Made by a program: the position numbers and the translations under genes. This document shows, piece after piece, positions 1-8,877 of a stretch of 64,000 nucleotides of DNA. Under the pieces are notes generated by a model. It was not told the DNA's origin. It saw nothing but the letters and a program-made list of their open reading frames with translations, and did no database searches. Source of the stretch: Methyloterricola oryzae (GTDB lineage Bacteria > Pseudomonadota > Gammaproteobacteria > Methylococcales > Methylococcaceae); NCBI RefSeq assembly GCF_000934725.1, contig NZ_JYNS01000007.1:166160-230159 (forward strand), in the 5' to 3' direction. Every line of letters begins with the position of its first letter. The stretch's first letter is position 1.

Positions 1-2
1 AC

Positions 3-725
3 CTCATGCTGATGCCGCAGTTCATGGACATGGACATGAACCTGCGCCAGCCACCGGGCGCGCCGCCGCCCCCCAGCGAGGGTGGCCACAACCACGGCGG
101 CAACCCGCACCACGCCACCGGCGGCGTCGGCGATGTGGGCCTGTACGCCCTGTTCAAGCTGTTCACCTTTCAGCACCATCACATGCACGCCACCCTGGGC
201 CTCAGCGCGCCCACCGGGGCAGTTGACCTGAAGCTGGTGAGCGGCGACTATGAGCACTACGGCATGCAGTTGGGCAGCGGCACCTGGGACTTTAAGCCCA
301 GCTTGACCTACACCGGGCAATGGGATGACTGGTCCTGGGGCGGGCAGCTCAGCGGAACACACCGGATGGAATCGGAGAACGAGGTCGGCTTCGCCTTCGG
401 CGACATCTTCCAGGCCAGCCTGTGGGGCAGCTACAAGTTCATGGACTGGCTCTCCGGCTCCGTCCGCGGCATCTACACAGCGCAGGGCGCCATCAATGGC
501 CGTTACAAGGCGCCGCATCAGATCGTCGGCCCCATGGACATGCCCAACAGTTACGGCGGGCGTTACTGGGATCTGGGCATGGGCCTCAGCGCGGTGGTGC
601 CCAGCGGCACCTTCAAGGGCAATACCTTGTCGGTGGAATGGGTGCAGCCCTTGCAGGATGACGTAAACGGCTACCAATTGGAGCGCGATGGCGCCTTGAA
701 CGCCACCTGGAGCATCGCATTCTGA
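3..725 (+). CDS. Outer-membrane beta-barrel protein, C-terminal part (MetA-pathway-of-phenol-degradation-like)
   Basis: The reading frame is open to the left edge, so the N-terminus is missing. The visible start is a Met-rich stretch (MLMPQFMDMDMN) followed by a Pro/Gly/His-rich linker (GGHNHGG, FQHHHMH). After that come alternating aromatic and polar strands, and the protein ends in Phe (WSIAF), as outer-membrane barrels usually do. The pattern resembles proteins annotated as transporters of the MetA-pathway-of-phenol-degradation family. Met- and His-rich segments in that family suggest metal (copper) contact, but this is inference. The role is unknown and no partner gene is visible upstream. 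Confidence 0.6.
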   Translation, partial: LMLMPQFMDMDMNLRQPPGAPPPPSEGGHNHGGNPHHATGGVGDVGLYALFKLFTFQHHHMHATLGLSAPTGAVDLKLVSGDYEHYGMQLGSGTWDFKPSLTYTGQWDDWSWGGQLSGTHRMESENEVGFAFGDIFQASLWGSYKFMDWLSGSVRGIYTAQGAINGRYKAPHQIVGPMDMPNSYGGRYWDLGMGLSAVVPSGTFKGNTLSVEWVQPLQDDVNGYQLERDGALNATWSIAF

Positions 726-873
726 TCTGCACCCGCTCAGCTTCGCGCCGACTGAGCAGACTTTGACTGCCTTCCGACGGCAAGGCTGGCGTGAGACCGC
801 GACTGACCACCCGGCTCTGGCGTACCTAGCCAGGCCCATCCAACACCGGGAGCAAGACCCGAAGGAGTTCGCC

Positions 874-2382
874 ATGCAATTCTTCCCCACTCCGGCACGG
901 TTGGCCCTGGCGGTCAGCGCGTGCATCGCCGGCACGGCCCAGGCCAACGCCATTCCCCCCGAACTAGAGGAACTCCTCAGCGGGAAGAACTACATTATCC
1001 AGTGGGACGGGGAGTCCATCGCGGATGTGACCGTGTCGGGCAACAGTGGCTCGGGCGAACACAGCGGACAGACCGACAACACCTTGACCGCCACCTATTT
1101 GCCGCTGGACCCCGCGCAGGTGCCCGCGGAATACCGGTCCCTGCCGCCGGGATCGCTGAGCCGCATCCAGTTGCCCATGGGCTTCATGGGCATGGAGCTG
1201 GGCGGCAAGTTCGTCATCGACCTGCCGTCCGGCCGCTACGAATTCACCAAGGACAACGAATACCCGCATCCCGGTGGCATGACCTGGGTCGGCAAGCTGA
1301 GCGAGGACGATTCGTTCCGGATGATGGTGACCTCGGGCGAAAACGGGACGATGACCGGCTCGATCAAGACACCGGATGGCGAATACCTGCTGGAAGCCTA
1401 CGAAGGCGAGACCTGGATGCTGGACGCCAGCCGCGCCGGCCTGCAGCAACCCGCGTTTCCCCCGGATGCGTTCAGCGTCGGTGGCGGCATCATGGCCGAT
1501 GCCACCGGCGAAGGCGGCGCCTACCAGACCGATCCGCCACCCGCCATGCCTTTATCCGGCGTAAGCCAGGACGGCAGCCACGCCGGGTCCGGCGCGCGCC
1601 CCTCCTACGCGGGCGCCGTCGCCACCACCGGCAGCGCCAGCAGCACCACCACGACCGTTACGGCGACGGCCGCAACCAACACCGTGGATGTGCTGGTCTT
1701 GTACACGCAGAACTTCGCCAGCAAAGTCGGGGCGACAACGCGCATCAACTACCTGTTCGCGGTCGCCAACCAGGCTTACAAAGACAGCGGCGTGCCGGTA
1801 AGGCTACGGCCCGTGTTCACGCAGAAGACCAGTTTTCCTGAAACCAGTCTCAACGAGCAGGCCCTGCAGAACATGACTTTTGGGTGGGCCGCCTTCACCG
1901 GCAGCAATATCAAGACCCTGCGGGACAAGTACGGCGCCGACCTGGTGACCCTGCTGCGGCCTTTCAGGTACGCACAACAAGCTTCCTGCGGCACTTCCTG
2001 GATCACCCAATTCGGGACCCCATCCACCTACGGTTACTCGGTGGTCTCGGACGGGACCGACGGCATGTACTACTGCCACGATCTCAGCTTCGTGCACGAG
2101 ATCGGCCACAACCTGGGCCAGACGCACGAGCGGGCCAACGCGGGCGGCGGCATGGGCTACCATGCCTACTCCTACGGCTGGGGCGTCGACGGCCTGTTCG
2201 GCACCGTCATGAGCTATATCAACCCGAAGGTAGGCAAGTTTGCCGGCCCCAAGTTGACGTGTCCGGGAAACCGGCCCTGCGGCTATCCTGAAACGGACCG
2301 CTACCGCGCCTCCGATCAGGTGAAATCCATGTCGCTGGTTGCGCCCATCGTGGCCAAGTTCAAGCCGACCCTGGTCAAATAA
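874..2382 (+). CDS. Secreted zinc metalloprotease, reprolysin-like metzincin
   Basis: A 502-residue protein. The chosen ATG follows AAGGAG at good spacing and opens a signal peptide (about residues 1-25, ending AQA/N). Residues about 26-265 look like a propeptide ending in a Ser/Thr/Ala-rich linker. The catalytic domain begins near residue 270 (TVDVLVLYT) and carries the metzincin zinc site HEIGHNLGQTH, with H408, E409, H412 and H418, followed by a Met-turn (VMSY). The M12B-like family are extracellular endopeptidases. An in-frame extension to 763 lacks a signal-peptide character and is not favoured. Nearby genes give no hint of the substrate. Confidence 0.85.
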   Translation: MQFFPTPARLALAVSACIAGTAQANAIPPELEELLSGKNYIIQWDGESIADVTVSGNSGSGEHSGQTDNTLTATYLPLDPAQVPAEYRSLPPGSLSRIQLPMGFMGMELGGKFVIDLPSGRYEFTKDNEYPHPGGMTWVGKLSEDDSFRMMVTSGENGTMTGSIKTPDGEYLLEAYEGETWMLDASRAGLQQPAFPPDAFSVGGGIMADATGEGGAYQTDPPPAMPLSGVSQDGSHAGSGARPSYAGAVATTGSASSTTTTVTATAATNTVDVLVLYTQNFASKVGATTRINYLFAVANQAYKDSGVPVRLRPVFTQKTSFPETSLNEQALQNMTFGWAAFTGSNIKTLRDKYGADLVTLLRPFRYAQQASCGTSWITQFGTPSTYGYSVVSDGTDGMYYCHDLSFVHEIGHNLGQTHERANAGGGMGYHAYSYGWGVDGLFGTVMSYINPKVGKFAGPKLTCPGNRPCGYPETDRYRASDQVKSMSLVAPIVAKFKPTLVK

Positions 2383-2394
2383 GCTCCGAAATGC

Positions 2395-2418
2395 CCGGCG
2401 CGCCTTCGGGCGCGCCGG
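2395..2418. terminator. GC-rich hairpin between converging genes
   Basis: A 10-bp perfect stem (CCGGCGCGCC / GGCGCGCCGG) closed by a TTCG tetraloop lies in the 47-bp gap between the metalloprotease and pepN, which converge. There is no T-run on either side, so it is either a bidirectional terminator of atypical form or an mRNA 3'-end stabiliser. Confidence 0.5.
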
Positions 2419-2429
2419 CTCCGCCTGAC

Positions 2430-5087
2430 TCAGGCCAGACTCTTGGTCGCCATCTCGAAAACGTCCGCCGAAATGCCATCGGTGCCGGCAATGCGCTGCA
2501 GTTGCTCGCGCATCAGTTTCTGCCTGTTTCCGCCGTAGCGCCGCCATTGAGTCAGAGGTCCCACCATGCGCGATGCGATCTGCGGGTTGATCCCGTCCAG
2601 GGCGATCACGTGGTCGCCCAGGAAGCGGTAGCCGCTGCCATCCAGGCGATGGAAGTTGACCGGGTTGGCCTGGCAGAAGGCGCCGATGAGCGAGCGCACC
2701 CGGTTGGGATTGCGCAAGTCGAATGCCCGATGGGCCAGCAGCCCCTGGACCCGTTCCAGGGCGCCTGACCGGTGGCAGGAAGCCTGCAGGGCGAACCATT
2801 TGTCTATGACCAGATCTTCCTGCTCCCATTGCCGGTAGAAGTCTTCCAGACATGCCTGCCGTTCCGGATTGGAAGAATTGACGACGCAGCCCAGAGCCGC
2901 GATCTGGTCGGTCATATTGCGCGCTCCACGGAACTGCGCAACTTCCAGAGCGTGAATCGCGCTGTTGTCCAGTTCCGAGAGAAATCCCAGACAGACATTT
3001 TTCAGCTTGCGCCGGCCGATGGCGCCCTCGTCGAAACACCCGGACTCATCGCGGTGGTTGCTACGGTACAACTCCAAAAGCCTGTCCTGCAGTTCCTCGG
3101 TCAGCTCGCGCTTCACCGACTGGCGGGCGGCGTGCACCGCTTCCGGATCGATGGTCTTCATGAGGGCGCTCACGTAATCCTCCGAAGGCAGGGTCAGGAG
3201 CAGGGCGAGGTAGGACAGATCGCTCCAGTCCTGGCTCAGGGCCTTGCGGTAGGCGCTGACCAGGTGCGGGTCCGAGGCGCCCGGGGTGCCGCCCGCCTTG
3301 ATCTGCTCCACGCGGCTGAGGATGATGCGGCTGGCCAGGGTCTGCCCTGCGTCCCAGCGGTTGAAGGGGTCGCTGTCATGACCCAGCAGGAAGGCCAGTT
3401 CGTCATAGTCGATGGGATGATGCAGCCGCACCGGCGCCGAAAAGCCGCGCAAGGCCGAAACCACCGGCTTCTGGGGCAGGTTCACGAAGCGGAAGCGCTG
3501 CTCGGGCTGGGTCAGATCCAGTACACGCGTGGTGGCGGATGAAGGTTCCGGCTCACCTTCCAGTTGCAGCGGACAATCCGCGCCGTCCGGACCGATCAGC
3601 CCCACGGCGAAGGGGATGTGCAGAGGTTCCTTGTCCGCCTGCCCGGGCGTGGGCGCGCAGCTTTGCCGCACGGCCAGTTCGAGAGTCTGGCTGTCGGCAT
3701 CATAGCTGCTGAGCACGCAGACCTCCGGTGTGCCGGCCTGGCGGTACCAGCGCCGGAACTGGGTAAAGTCGGCTCCGTTGGCATCCTCCATCGCCTTGAC
3801 GAAATCATCGCAGGTCACCGCCTGACCATCGTGACGCTCGAAGTACAGGTCCGTGCCCTTGCGGAACCCTTCGGGCCCTAGCAGGGTGTGCAGCATGCGC
3901 ACTACCTCGGCGCCCTTTTCGTAAACCGTCAGGGTGTAGAAATTGTTGATCTCGATATAGGAATCGGGCCGCACCGGGTGCGCCAGGGGACCGGCATCCT
4001 CGGCGAACTGGCGGGTACGCAGCAGGTTCACGTCCTCGATGCGCTTGACCGCGCGCGAGCTGCGGTCTGCCGTGAACTCCTGGTCGCGGAACACCGTCAG
4101 CCCCTCCTTCAGGCTGAGCTGGAACCAGTCGCGGCAGGTGATGCGGTTGCCGGTCCAGTTGTGGAAGTACTCGTGGCCTATCACGCCCTCGACATGCTCG
4201 TAGTCGGCGTCGGTGGCGGTATCGGGCCGGGCCAGCACATACTTGGTGTTGAAGATGTTCAGGCCCTTGTTTTCCATGGCGCCCATGTTGAAGTGCCCGA
4301 CGGCGACGATCATGTACAGATCCAGGTCGTACTCGCGGCCGAACACCTCCTCGTCCCAACGCATGGCATTCTTAAGGGAAGCCATGGCATGCCCGCACTT
4401 ATCCAGATCGTGCCGCTCCACGTAGATCTGCAGTGTGACCTCGCGCCCGGAGGGCGTCACATGGACATCCTCGATGTGGTCCAGGCGACCCGCCACCAGG
4501 GCAAACAGATAGCAGGGCTTGGGGAACGGGTCCTCCCATTTGACCCAGTGACGGTTCTTCTTCAAGTCCCCCGAGGCCACCTTGTTGCCGTTGGACAGCA
4601 GTACCGGGTAGCGCCATTTATCGCCGATCAGCGTGGTGGTGAACTTGGCCATCACGTCGGGGCGGTCGGGAAAATAGGTGATCTTGCGGAAGCCCTGGGC
4701 CTCGCACTGGGTGCATAACATGTCCTTGGACAGGTACAAGCCCTCCAGGGCGGTGTTGGCCTTGGGGTTGATGCGGGTCTCGATCTCCAGGGTGAACACT
4801 TCGACCTTGGGCGCCCAGGCGATAGTCAGGTTCTCCGGGGTCAGTTCATAGCGTTCGGGCTTGAGCAACTGGCCATCGAGCTTGACCCACTCCAGCTGCA
4901 GTTGCTCCCCCTCCAGCACCAGCGGCGCATTGGGGTTGGCGCTTGCGGGGTTCTTCTGCAGACGCAGGCGCGAGGTGACCCGGGTATTTTCCTCATCCAG
5001 GAGGAAGGTGAGTTCGACGCTGCCTACCAGATAGTCTGGCGGCGTGTAGTCCTTGAGGTAGACGGTTCTGGGAGCGGATTCGCGCAT
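2430..5087 (-). CDS. pepN: Aminopeptidase N (M1 family)
   Basis: Cytosolic broad-specificity zinc aminopeptidase that removes N-terminal residues from peptides. From the ATG at 5087 the protein is 885 residues, close to the usual length for bacterial PepN. The substrate-anchoring GAMEN motif is at residues 269-273. The zinc site is HEYFH (H305, E306, H309) with the distal ligand E328 in LSLKEGL. An in-frame GTG at 5099 would add four residues; neither start has a strong ribosome site, so the first residues are uncertain. The gene converges on the metalloprotease. Confidence 0.95.
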   Translation of the reverse strand: MRESAPRTVYLKDYTPPDYLVGSVELTFLLDEENTRVTSRLRLQKNPASANPNAPLVLEGEQLQLEWVKLDGQLLKPERYELTPENLTIAWAPKVEVFTLEIETRINPKANTALEGLYLSKDMLCTQCEAQGFRKITYFPDRPDVMAKFTTTLIGDKWRYPVLLSNGNKVASGDLKKNRHWVKWEDPFPKPCYLFALVAGRLDHIEDVHVTPSGREVTLQIYVERHDLDKCGHAMASLKNAMRWDEEVFGREYDLDLYMIVAVGHFNMGAMENKGLNIFNTKYVLARPDTATDADYEHVEGVIGHEYFHNWTGNRITCRDWFQLSLKEGLTVFRDQEFTADRSSRAVKRIEDVNLLRTRQFAEDAGPLAHPVRPDSYIEINNFYTLTVYEKGAEVVRMLHTLLGPEGFRKGTDLYFERHDGQAVTCDDFVKAMEDANGADFTQFRRWYRQAGTPEVCVLSSYDADSQTLELAVRQSCAPTPGQADKEPLHIPFAVGLIGPDGADCPLQLEGEPEPSSATTRVLDLTQPEQRFRFVNLPQKPVVSALRGFSAPVRLHHPIDYDELAFLLGHDSDPFNRWDAGQTLASRIILSRVEQIKAGGTPGASDPHLVSAYRKALSQDWSDLSYLALLLTLPSEDYVSALMKTIDPEAVHAARQSVKRELTEELQDRLLELYRSNHRDESGCFDEGAIGRRKLKNVCLGFLSELDNSAIHALEVAQFRGARNMTDQIAALGCVVNSSNPERQACLEDFYRQWEQEDLVIDKWFALQASCHRSGALERVQGLLAHRAFDLRNPNRVRSLIGAFCQANPVNFHRLDGSGYRFLGDHVIALDGINPQIASRMVGPLTQWRRYGGNRQKLMREQLQRIAGTDGISADVFEMATKSLA

Positions 5088-5151
5088 GAGCAGGTGCACC
5101 AGGGAAGACGGTTAAATGCGCCTAGTGTACCAAGTGCGGGCGGAAAACTGA

Positions 5152-5180
5152 CCTGGCGGGAGAATTTCTCCCCCGCCAGG
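5152..5180 (-). terminator. Rho-independent-like terminator after the methyltransferase pair
   Basis: A 9-bp stem (CCTGGCGGG / CCCGCCAGG) with an 11-nt loop begins 9 nt past the stop of the gene ending at 5189. On the minus strand it is followed by TCAGTTTTCC, a weak U-tract. Confidence 0.5.
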
Positions 5181-5188
5181 CCTCGCGT

Positions 5189-5980
5189 TCATTGAGCGGT
5201 ACCGGTTTCCGCCTCGGTTTCCGCCATGCGTGCCGGCTGCAGGCGGCGGGTTTTCTTGAGGTAACGCACGGTGCCGTAAAACGCGGCCAATGGAACCAGC
5301 GCCCCCACAAGCAGCCTCACGGCAGTCTCATGGCCCGCATAGCCGTAGACATAGACAACCTTCCAGGCCAGGAGACCCAGGGCGATGCCGAGGGTGAAGC
5401 ACAGGGTGTTGTATTCCTTGACCAAAGATCTGCGCCAGTCGTACTCGAATTCCGCCAGTGATGCCTTCAGCCCCTTGAAATCGGGGATGAAGCGGTTGAC
5501 CCGGGCGCTGTACTCGGCATAGGCGGCGCCGAACTTCTCCGCCAGGTAGGCTTCCTCCGCCGTCGTGATGGCCAGATAGATCCACGCGAACAAGGGGGCA
5601 ATCAGAGCCACCACCCAGCCGGATCCAAATAGCAGGGCGAAGCCGACCACGATCAGGTAGTTGCCCACGTACATGGGATTGCGTGTGTGGGCGTAGAAAC
5701 CACGGGTCACCAGTTCGTTGGCGTGTACCTGCTTGTTCTTGCCACCCCGGCGTATATAGGCATAGCCGATCACCAGCATGCGGAATGCCTCGCCGGAGAC
5801 CGTGCATAGCAGACCCAGCCCGGTCAGCCATTGATCCAGAAACAGGTTGCCGAACCACTGCGCCGGGCGTGCCAGCAGCACCAGGGCCAGCAGCACGACG
5901 GGAAACAGGGCGTTGCGGAAACGGAAGAAAAAGGTGCCGGATGCCAGCAAAGCCGGATAGATCGCAGACTGCTTATTCAT
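5189..5980 (-). CDS. Isoprenylcysteine-methyltransferase-like (PEMT/ICMT fold) membrane protein
   Basis: A 263-residue membrane protein with several hydrophobic segments (about 25-40, 48-68, 110-145, 195-212, 220-240). It carries the signature of the phospholipid/isoprenylcysteine methyltransferase fold: TRNPMYVGN near residue 103 and an EEAYLAEKFG...Y segment about 35 residues later. These families transfer a methyl group from SAM to membrane-embedded substrates; the bacterial substrate is generally unknown. The start overlaps the stop of the upstream cmoA-like gene (ATGA), so the two are translationally coupled. No prenylated protein can be proposed from the context. Confidence 0.7.
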   Translation of the reverse strand: MNKQSAIYPALLASGTFFFRFRNALFPVVLLALVLLARPAQWFGNLFLDQWLTGLGLLCTVSGEAFRMLVIGYAYIRRGGKNKQVHANELVTRGFYAHTRNPMYVGNYLIVVGFALLFGSGWVVALIAPLFAWIYLAITTAEEAYLAEKFGAAYAEYSARVNRFIPDFKGLKASLAEFEYDWRRSLVKEYNTLCFTLGIALGLLAWKVVYVYGYAGHETAVRLLVGALVPLAAFYGTVRYLKKTRRLQPARMAETEAETGTAQ

Positions 5981-6702
5981 TTGATCGCCACCATGCCGCA
6001 GAAGTTGTACCAGCGGAAAAACACCTCGCAGGCCTTGAAACCGTTGTCCAGCAACAATTTGCGGTTTTCGTCGAAGTGGTAGGGGATCAGGACGTTCTCC
6101 AGCGCTTCGCGTTTCTGGGCAATCTCCAGTTCCGAATAGCCGTTGCGCTTCTTGAAGTCGTAGTAGTACTTGATGAACAGGCGGTTGAGCGTGGAATCGG
6201 GCCCCAGCACCTTTTCCACCAACAGCAGGCAGCCGCCTTCGTTCGTGCCGTTGGCGATGCTTTGGATCAGGCGCTCGCGGTAAAGCGGGCGCACGAACTG
6301 CAGGGTGAGATTCATGATCACCACCGAGGCATTGACGATGGCCACGCCGTCATCCAGGTTCTGGCAAACCAGTTCGTGTGGCCGTGAAAACCCGTGTTCC
6401 GTCAGTTTTTCCCGGCACTGATCGAGCATTTCGGGGGATGAGTCGACTCCAACGAACTTGACGTCATTGGGCAGCAAACGATCCAGCCAGAGCAGGCTGG
6501 TGCCGGTGGAACACCCCAGATCATAGAGGTTGCTGCCCGGTGCCGCAAAGTCCTCCGCGATCTCTCCCATCATGCGTTGGATCTCCGCGTAGAAAGGCAC
6601 GGAGCGGTCGAGCATATCGTCGAACACCTCCGCGGTTTCCTTGCCGAAATGGAAATTCTCTATGAAATCCCGTTTATCCTTGAATATGCTGTCTTTATTC
6701 AT
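5977..6702 (-). CDS. cmoA: Carboxy-S-adenosyl-L-methionine synthase-like methyltransferase
   Basis: A 241-residue Rossmann-fold SAM enzyme. Similarity to CmoA extends across the protein: the SAM-binding loop DLGCSTG at 61-67, the strand VVIMNLTLQF, and the very characteristic segment DFKKRNGYSELEIAQKRE. CmoA converts SAM and prephenate to carboxy-SAM, which CmoB uses to build the wobble-uridine modification cmo5U in tRNA. No cmoB is next to it; instead it is coupled to a membrane methyltransferase-like gene. The ATG at 6702 matches the family start; an upstream ATG at 6738 adds 12 atypical residues. Confidence 0.8.
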   Translation of the reverse strand: MNKDSIFKDKRDFIENFHFGKETAEVFDDMLDRSVPFYAEIQRMMGEIAEDFAAPGSNLYDLGCSTGTSLLWLDRLLPNDVKFVGVDSSPEMLDQCREKLTEHGFSRPHELVCQNLDDGVAIVNASVVIMNLTLQFVRPLYRERLIQSIANGTNEGGCLLLVEKVLGPDSTLNRLFIKYYYDFKKRNGYSELEIAQKREALENVLIPYHFDENRKLLLDNGFKACEVFFRWYNFCGMVAIK

Positions 6703-7056
6703 CGATTGCCATTTAGACGTGTGGGGCCTGGCGGTCATCCCAAGGCCTGATATAGACGGTACCGGCGCTGACGCATGCCTGTCTCGCGCGGGGCGAGCGT
6801 GTTTCCTGCAAGGTGCCCGGTTTTAGGCTGCAGCGCGCGGCAATGGATCCTGTCCTGTTTCACCTCTCTGCCGCACGCGCACAGCAAGTGTTCAAAAGCA
6901 CATAATACGCCAATTTCCACTGAGCATAACCTGGTGTTTTGTGTTGCTCGGCCTGCCTGACTGGTTGAAATCCACCACACCATACACCACCCACGTTCCC
7001 TTGCGCGGCCATAGTGGACCGATGCAACACCCGGACACACCGGAGGGGCGCAGCAA
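6703..7056. other. Intergenic region, no gene seen
   Basis: About 350 bp between cmoA and the CPBP protease gene, both read leftwards. Small open frames here have no ribosome site, no recognisable domain and no coding-like codon pattern. It presumably holds the cmoA promoter, but I cannot point to a convincing -35/-10 pair. Confidence 0.4.
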
Positions 7057-7959
7057 TCAGAAGCCGCTGCCGGCTTCCGCACCGTGCAGTCGGCGGCGAT
7101 GGAGGAGAACCGCGACGATGACGAGCAACACGGTGGCCAGCCACGCGGCGGAAAGATAACCGATGACCCGGTCGTAGTCGCTCACCAGATAGGCCAGCGG
7201 CGCGCCCGGCACCACGTGGGTCAGCGGCTTGGCGCATTTGATGATGAACACCCAGCCTGCGTGGATTCCGACGCAAACGCCCAGCCCCGAGGGAATCAGC
7301 GCCCGGACACTGGCCAGGAACATGCCCGCAAAGAACAGGGCCAGAAACGCGCCCGGCTCGATCTGCCCCAGCTTGCCCAGCCCCAGGGACACCACGTGCA
7401 GCCCCGAGGCCCAGCCGACATCGGAGAAGGGAGCATTCCACTTGGTGCCGAAAAAGTGCACCAGGCCGAAATACAGGGCGCTGAGCGGAACCGCCGCCAC
7501 GGGGCCGGTCGCACGTCGCAGATAGGCGAACAGCATGCCGCGGAAGATGAGCTCCTCCACCAGCGCAACCGCCAGGCCCGTCGCCAGCGCCTTGCCAGCG
7601 ACTTCCAGCACGCGGCCGAATTCGCTGAAGGGATTGCCATTGGGCGCACGAATTCCGAGGCCGATCAGGCCCAGGGTATGCAGGCCCAGCATTGCCGCGC
7701 CCAAGGCAAAACCGATGCCCCACTGCCTGAAGAACGCGCGGCTGAAGCCGAGGCTGGCGAAGTTGAAGCCGCACCAGCGGGCCAACGGGTAAAGACCCAC
7801 GACCATTAAGACCTGCGCCCCACGTGTCACCAGTGTGCGCAGATCGCGTCCCTCATCGCCCCCTGAGACCACAAACAGCGGGTAGGCGAGCAGGGCCATG
7901 AGGATCAGGCACCCCAGCAGGTAAAACAAGGGAGCGAGGGCGGGGACAAGAAATTTCAT
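7057..7959 (-). CDS. CPBP-family intramembrane metalloprotease
   Basis: A 300-residue polytopic membrane protein with about eight hydrophobic segments. It has the three conserved motifs of the CAAX-protease/bacteriocin-processing (ABI) family: EELIFR (E135, E136, R140), the histidine of FGLVHFF (H168) and a third-helix histidine in GIHAGW (H233). These residues form the intramembrane metal-type active site in Rce1 relatives. Bacterial members act in peptide maturation, immunity or unknown processes. There is no bacteriocin or prenylated-substrate gene nearby, so the substrate is unknown. It sits 78 bp downstream of atpG on the same strand. Confidence 0.85.
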   Translation of the reverse strand: MKFLVPALAPLFYLLGCLILMALLAYPLFVVSGGDEGRDLRTLVTRGAQVLMVVGLYPLARWCGFNFASLGFSRAFFRQWGIGFALGAAMLGLHTLGLIGLGIRAPNGNPFSEFGRVLEVAGKALATGLAVALVEELIFRGMLFAYLRRATGPVAAVPLSALYFGLVHFFGTKWNAPFSDVGWASGLHVVSLGLGKLGQIEPGAFLALFFAGMFLASVRALIPSGLGVCVGIHAGWVFIIKCAKPLTHVVPGAPLAYLVSDYDRVIGYLSAAWLATVLLVIVAVLLHRRRLHGAEAGSGF

Positions 7960-8037
7960 GAATCGAGCAACAGAAGCGTGAAGGTCGACCGCGCAGTCTG
8001 CCTCAGACCGCCGCCGCAGACAATTGCGAATTCGTGA

Positions 8038-8877
8038 CTAGGGAGAACCGGGCCGCAGCGAGCCGGCTTCGGCGCTGAGCAGGATCACTTCGATCTCCTC
8101 GGTGATCTCCTCCTGCCGAAGCACCCGGCTCTGACGGGCAAACTCAGCGGACCGGTCATCCAGGCGGCGGATGGCGCCTTCCAGATGCTGGATGCGACGC
8201 TGGTTTTCCGCCATGAGCGAGGTGTAGAAAATCTCGTGCAACACGGCCATGAGATAGTGCTCCACCAGATCGGCATAGAACCGGTCCGGCCGAAGGTACA
8301 GCAGCGGCGCATGCCCTTGGGGCCTGTTCGGTTCTCGGTCGGCGAAGGGCGGCAGCAAGGTGCTCCGAACCGGGTCTTCCCTCCCGTTGCGGTGATGCCA
8401 AACCACGAGGCTGAGGGCCAATTCATGCGCCTGGAAGCGGGCGATGGCGGCGCTCAGGGACAGCAGGGCAGCGCCGATTTCTTCCGCGACTCCCGCGCCC
8501 TGCAGGAGCGTCGCCCCGGCCGCGTTTTCGGCGAGACGCGCGGTGATGCGCGAGCCCACGGCGATCAGATGGGCCCCGGCCAGTTCACCGGCGGCGGCCT
8601 TGAGCAGGGCCTCATTGAAATCACCGCAGAACCCCCGCTCGGACCCGATGAGCAGCACGAGCCGTTGCCCACCGACTGGAAGCCGGGCCAGGTCCGGGTA
8701 GAATGTTAGAAAGTCCGAGGCGGCGGCCTCGATCAGCGCCAGGGCCTCCCCCTGGGCATCCAGCAGCCGCGACAGCTTGCGGGTCTCCATGTACGCCAGG
8801 TTCTTCATGGAGCGCATGATCTCGGCGATCTCGTCCAGTTGACGGCGATGCTGGTCCAGTTCGCGCCGCCGGCTCAC
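8038..8877 (-). CDS. atpG: Alternative F-type ATPase, gamma subunit
   Basis: A 279-residue central-stalk subunit that rotates inside the alpha3beta3 head. The N-terminal helix ([22 protein letters not shown]) and the C-terminal helix ([22 protein letters not shown]) match the paired long helices of gamma. The middle holds the Rossmann-like domain beginning [16 protein letters not shown]. The GTG start overlaps the atpA stop (GTGA). This is the last gene of an operon with N-ATPase order (D-C-Q-B-E-F-A-G), distinct from the housekeeping atpIBEFHAGDC order. Confidence 0.92.
   Translation of the reverse strand: MSRRRELDQHRRQLDEIAEIMRSMKNLAYMETRKLSRLLDAQGEALALIEAAASDFLTFYPDLARLPVGGQRLVLLIGSERGFCGDFNEALLKAAAGELAGAHLIAVGSRITARLAENAAGATLLQGAGVAEEIGAALLSLSAAIARFQAHELALSLVVWHHRNGREDPVRSTLLPPFADREPNRPQGHAPLLYLRPDRFYADLVEHYLMAVLHEIFYTSLMAENQRRIQHLEGAIRRLDDRSAEFARQSRVLRQEEITEEIEVILLSAEAGSLRPGSP

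Noticed and set aside
1804..3039. Minus-strand frame spanning the end of the metalloprotease and pepN
   Set aside because: It crosses the hairpin between converging genes and shares no domain; it is an out-of-frame reading of pepN continued antisense to the metalloprotease.
7996..8021. Hairpin GTCTGC / GCAGAC after atpG
   Set aside because: A six-base stem with a long loop and no T-run; not convincing as a terminator.
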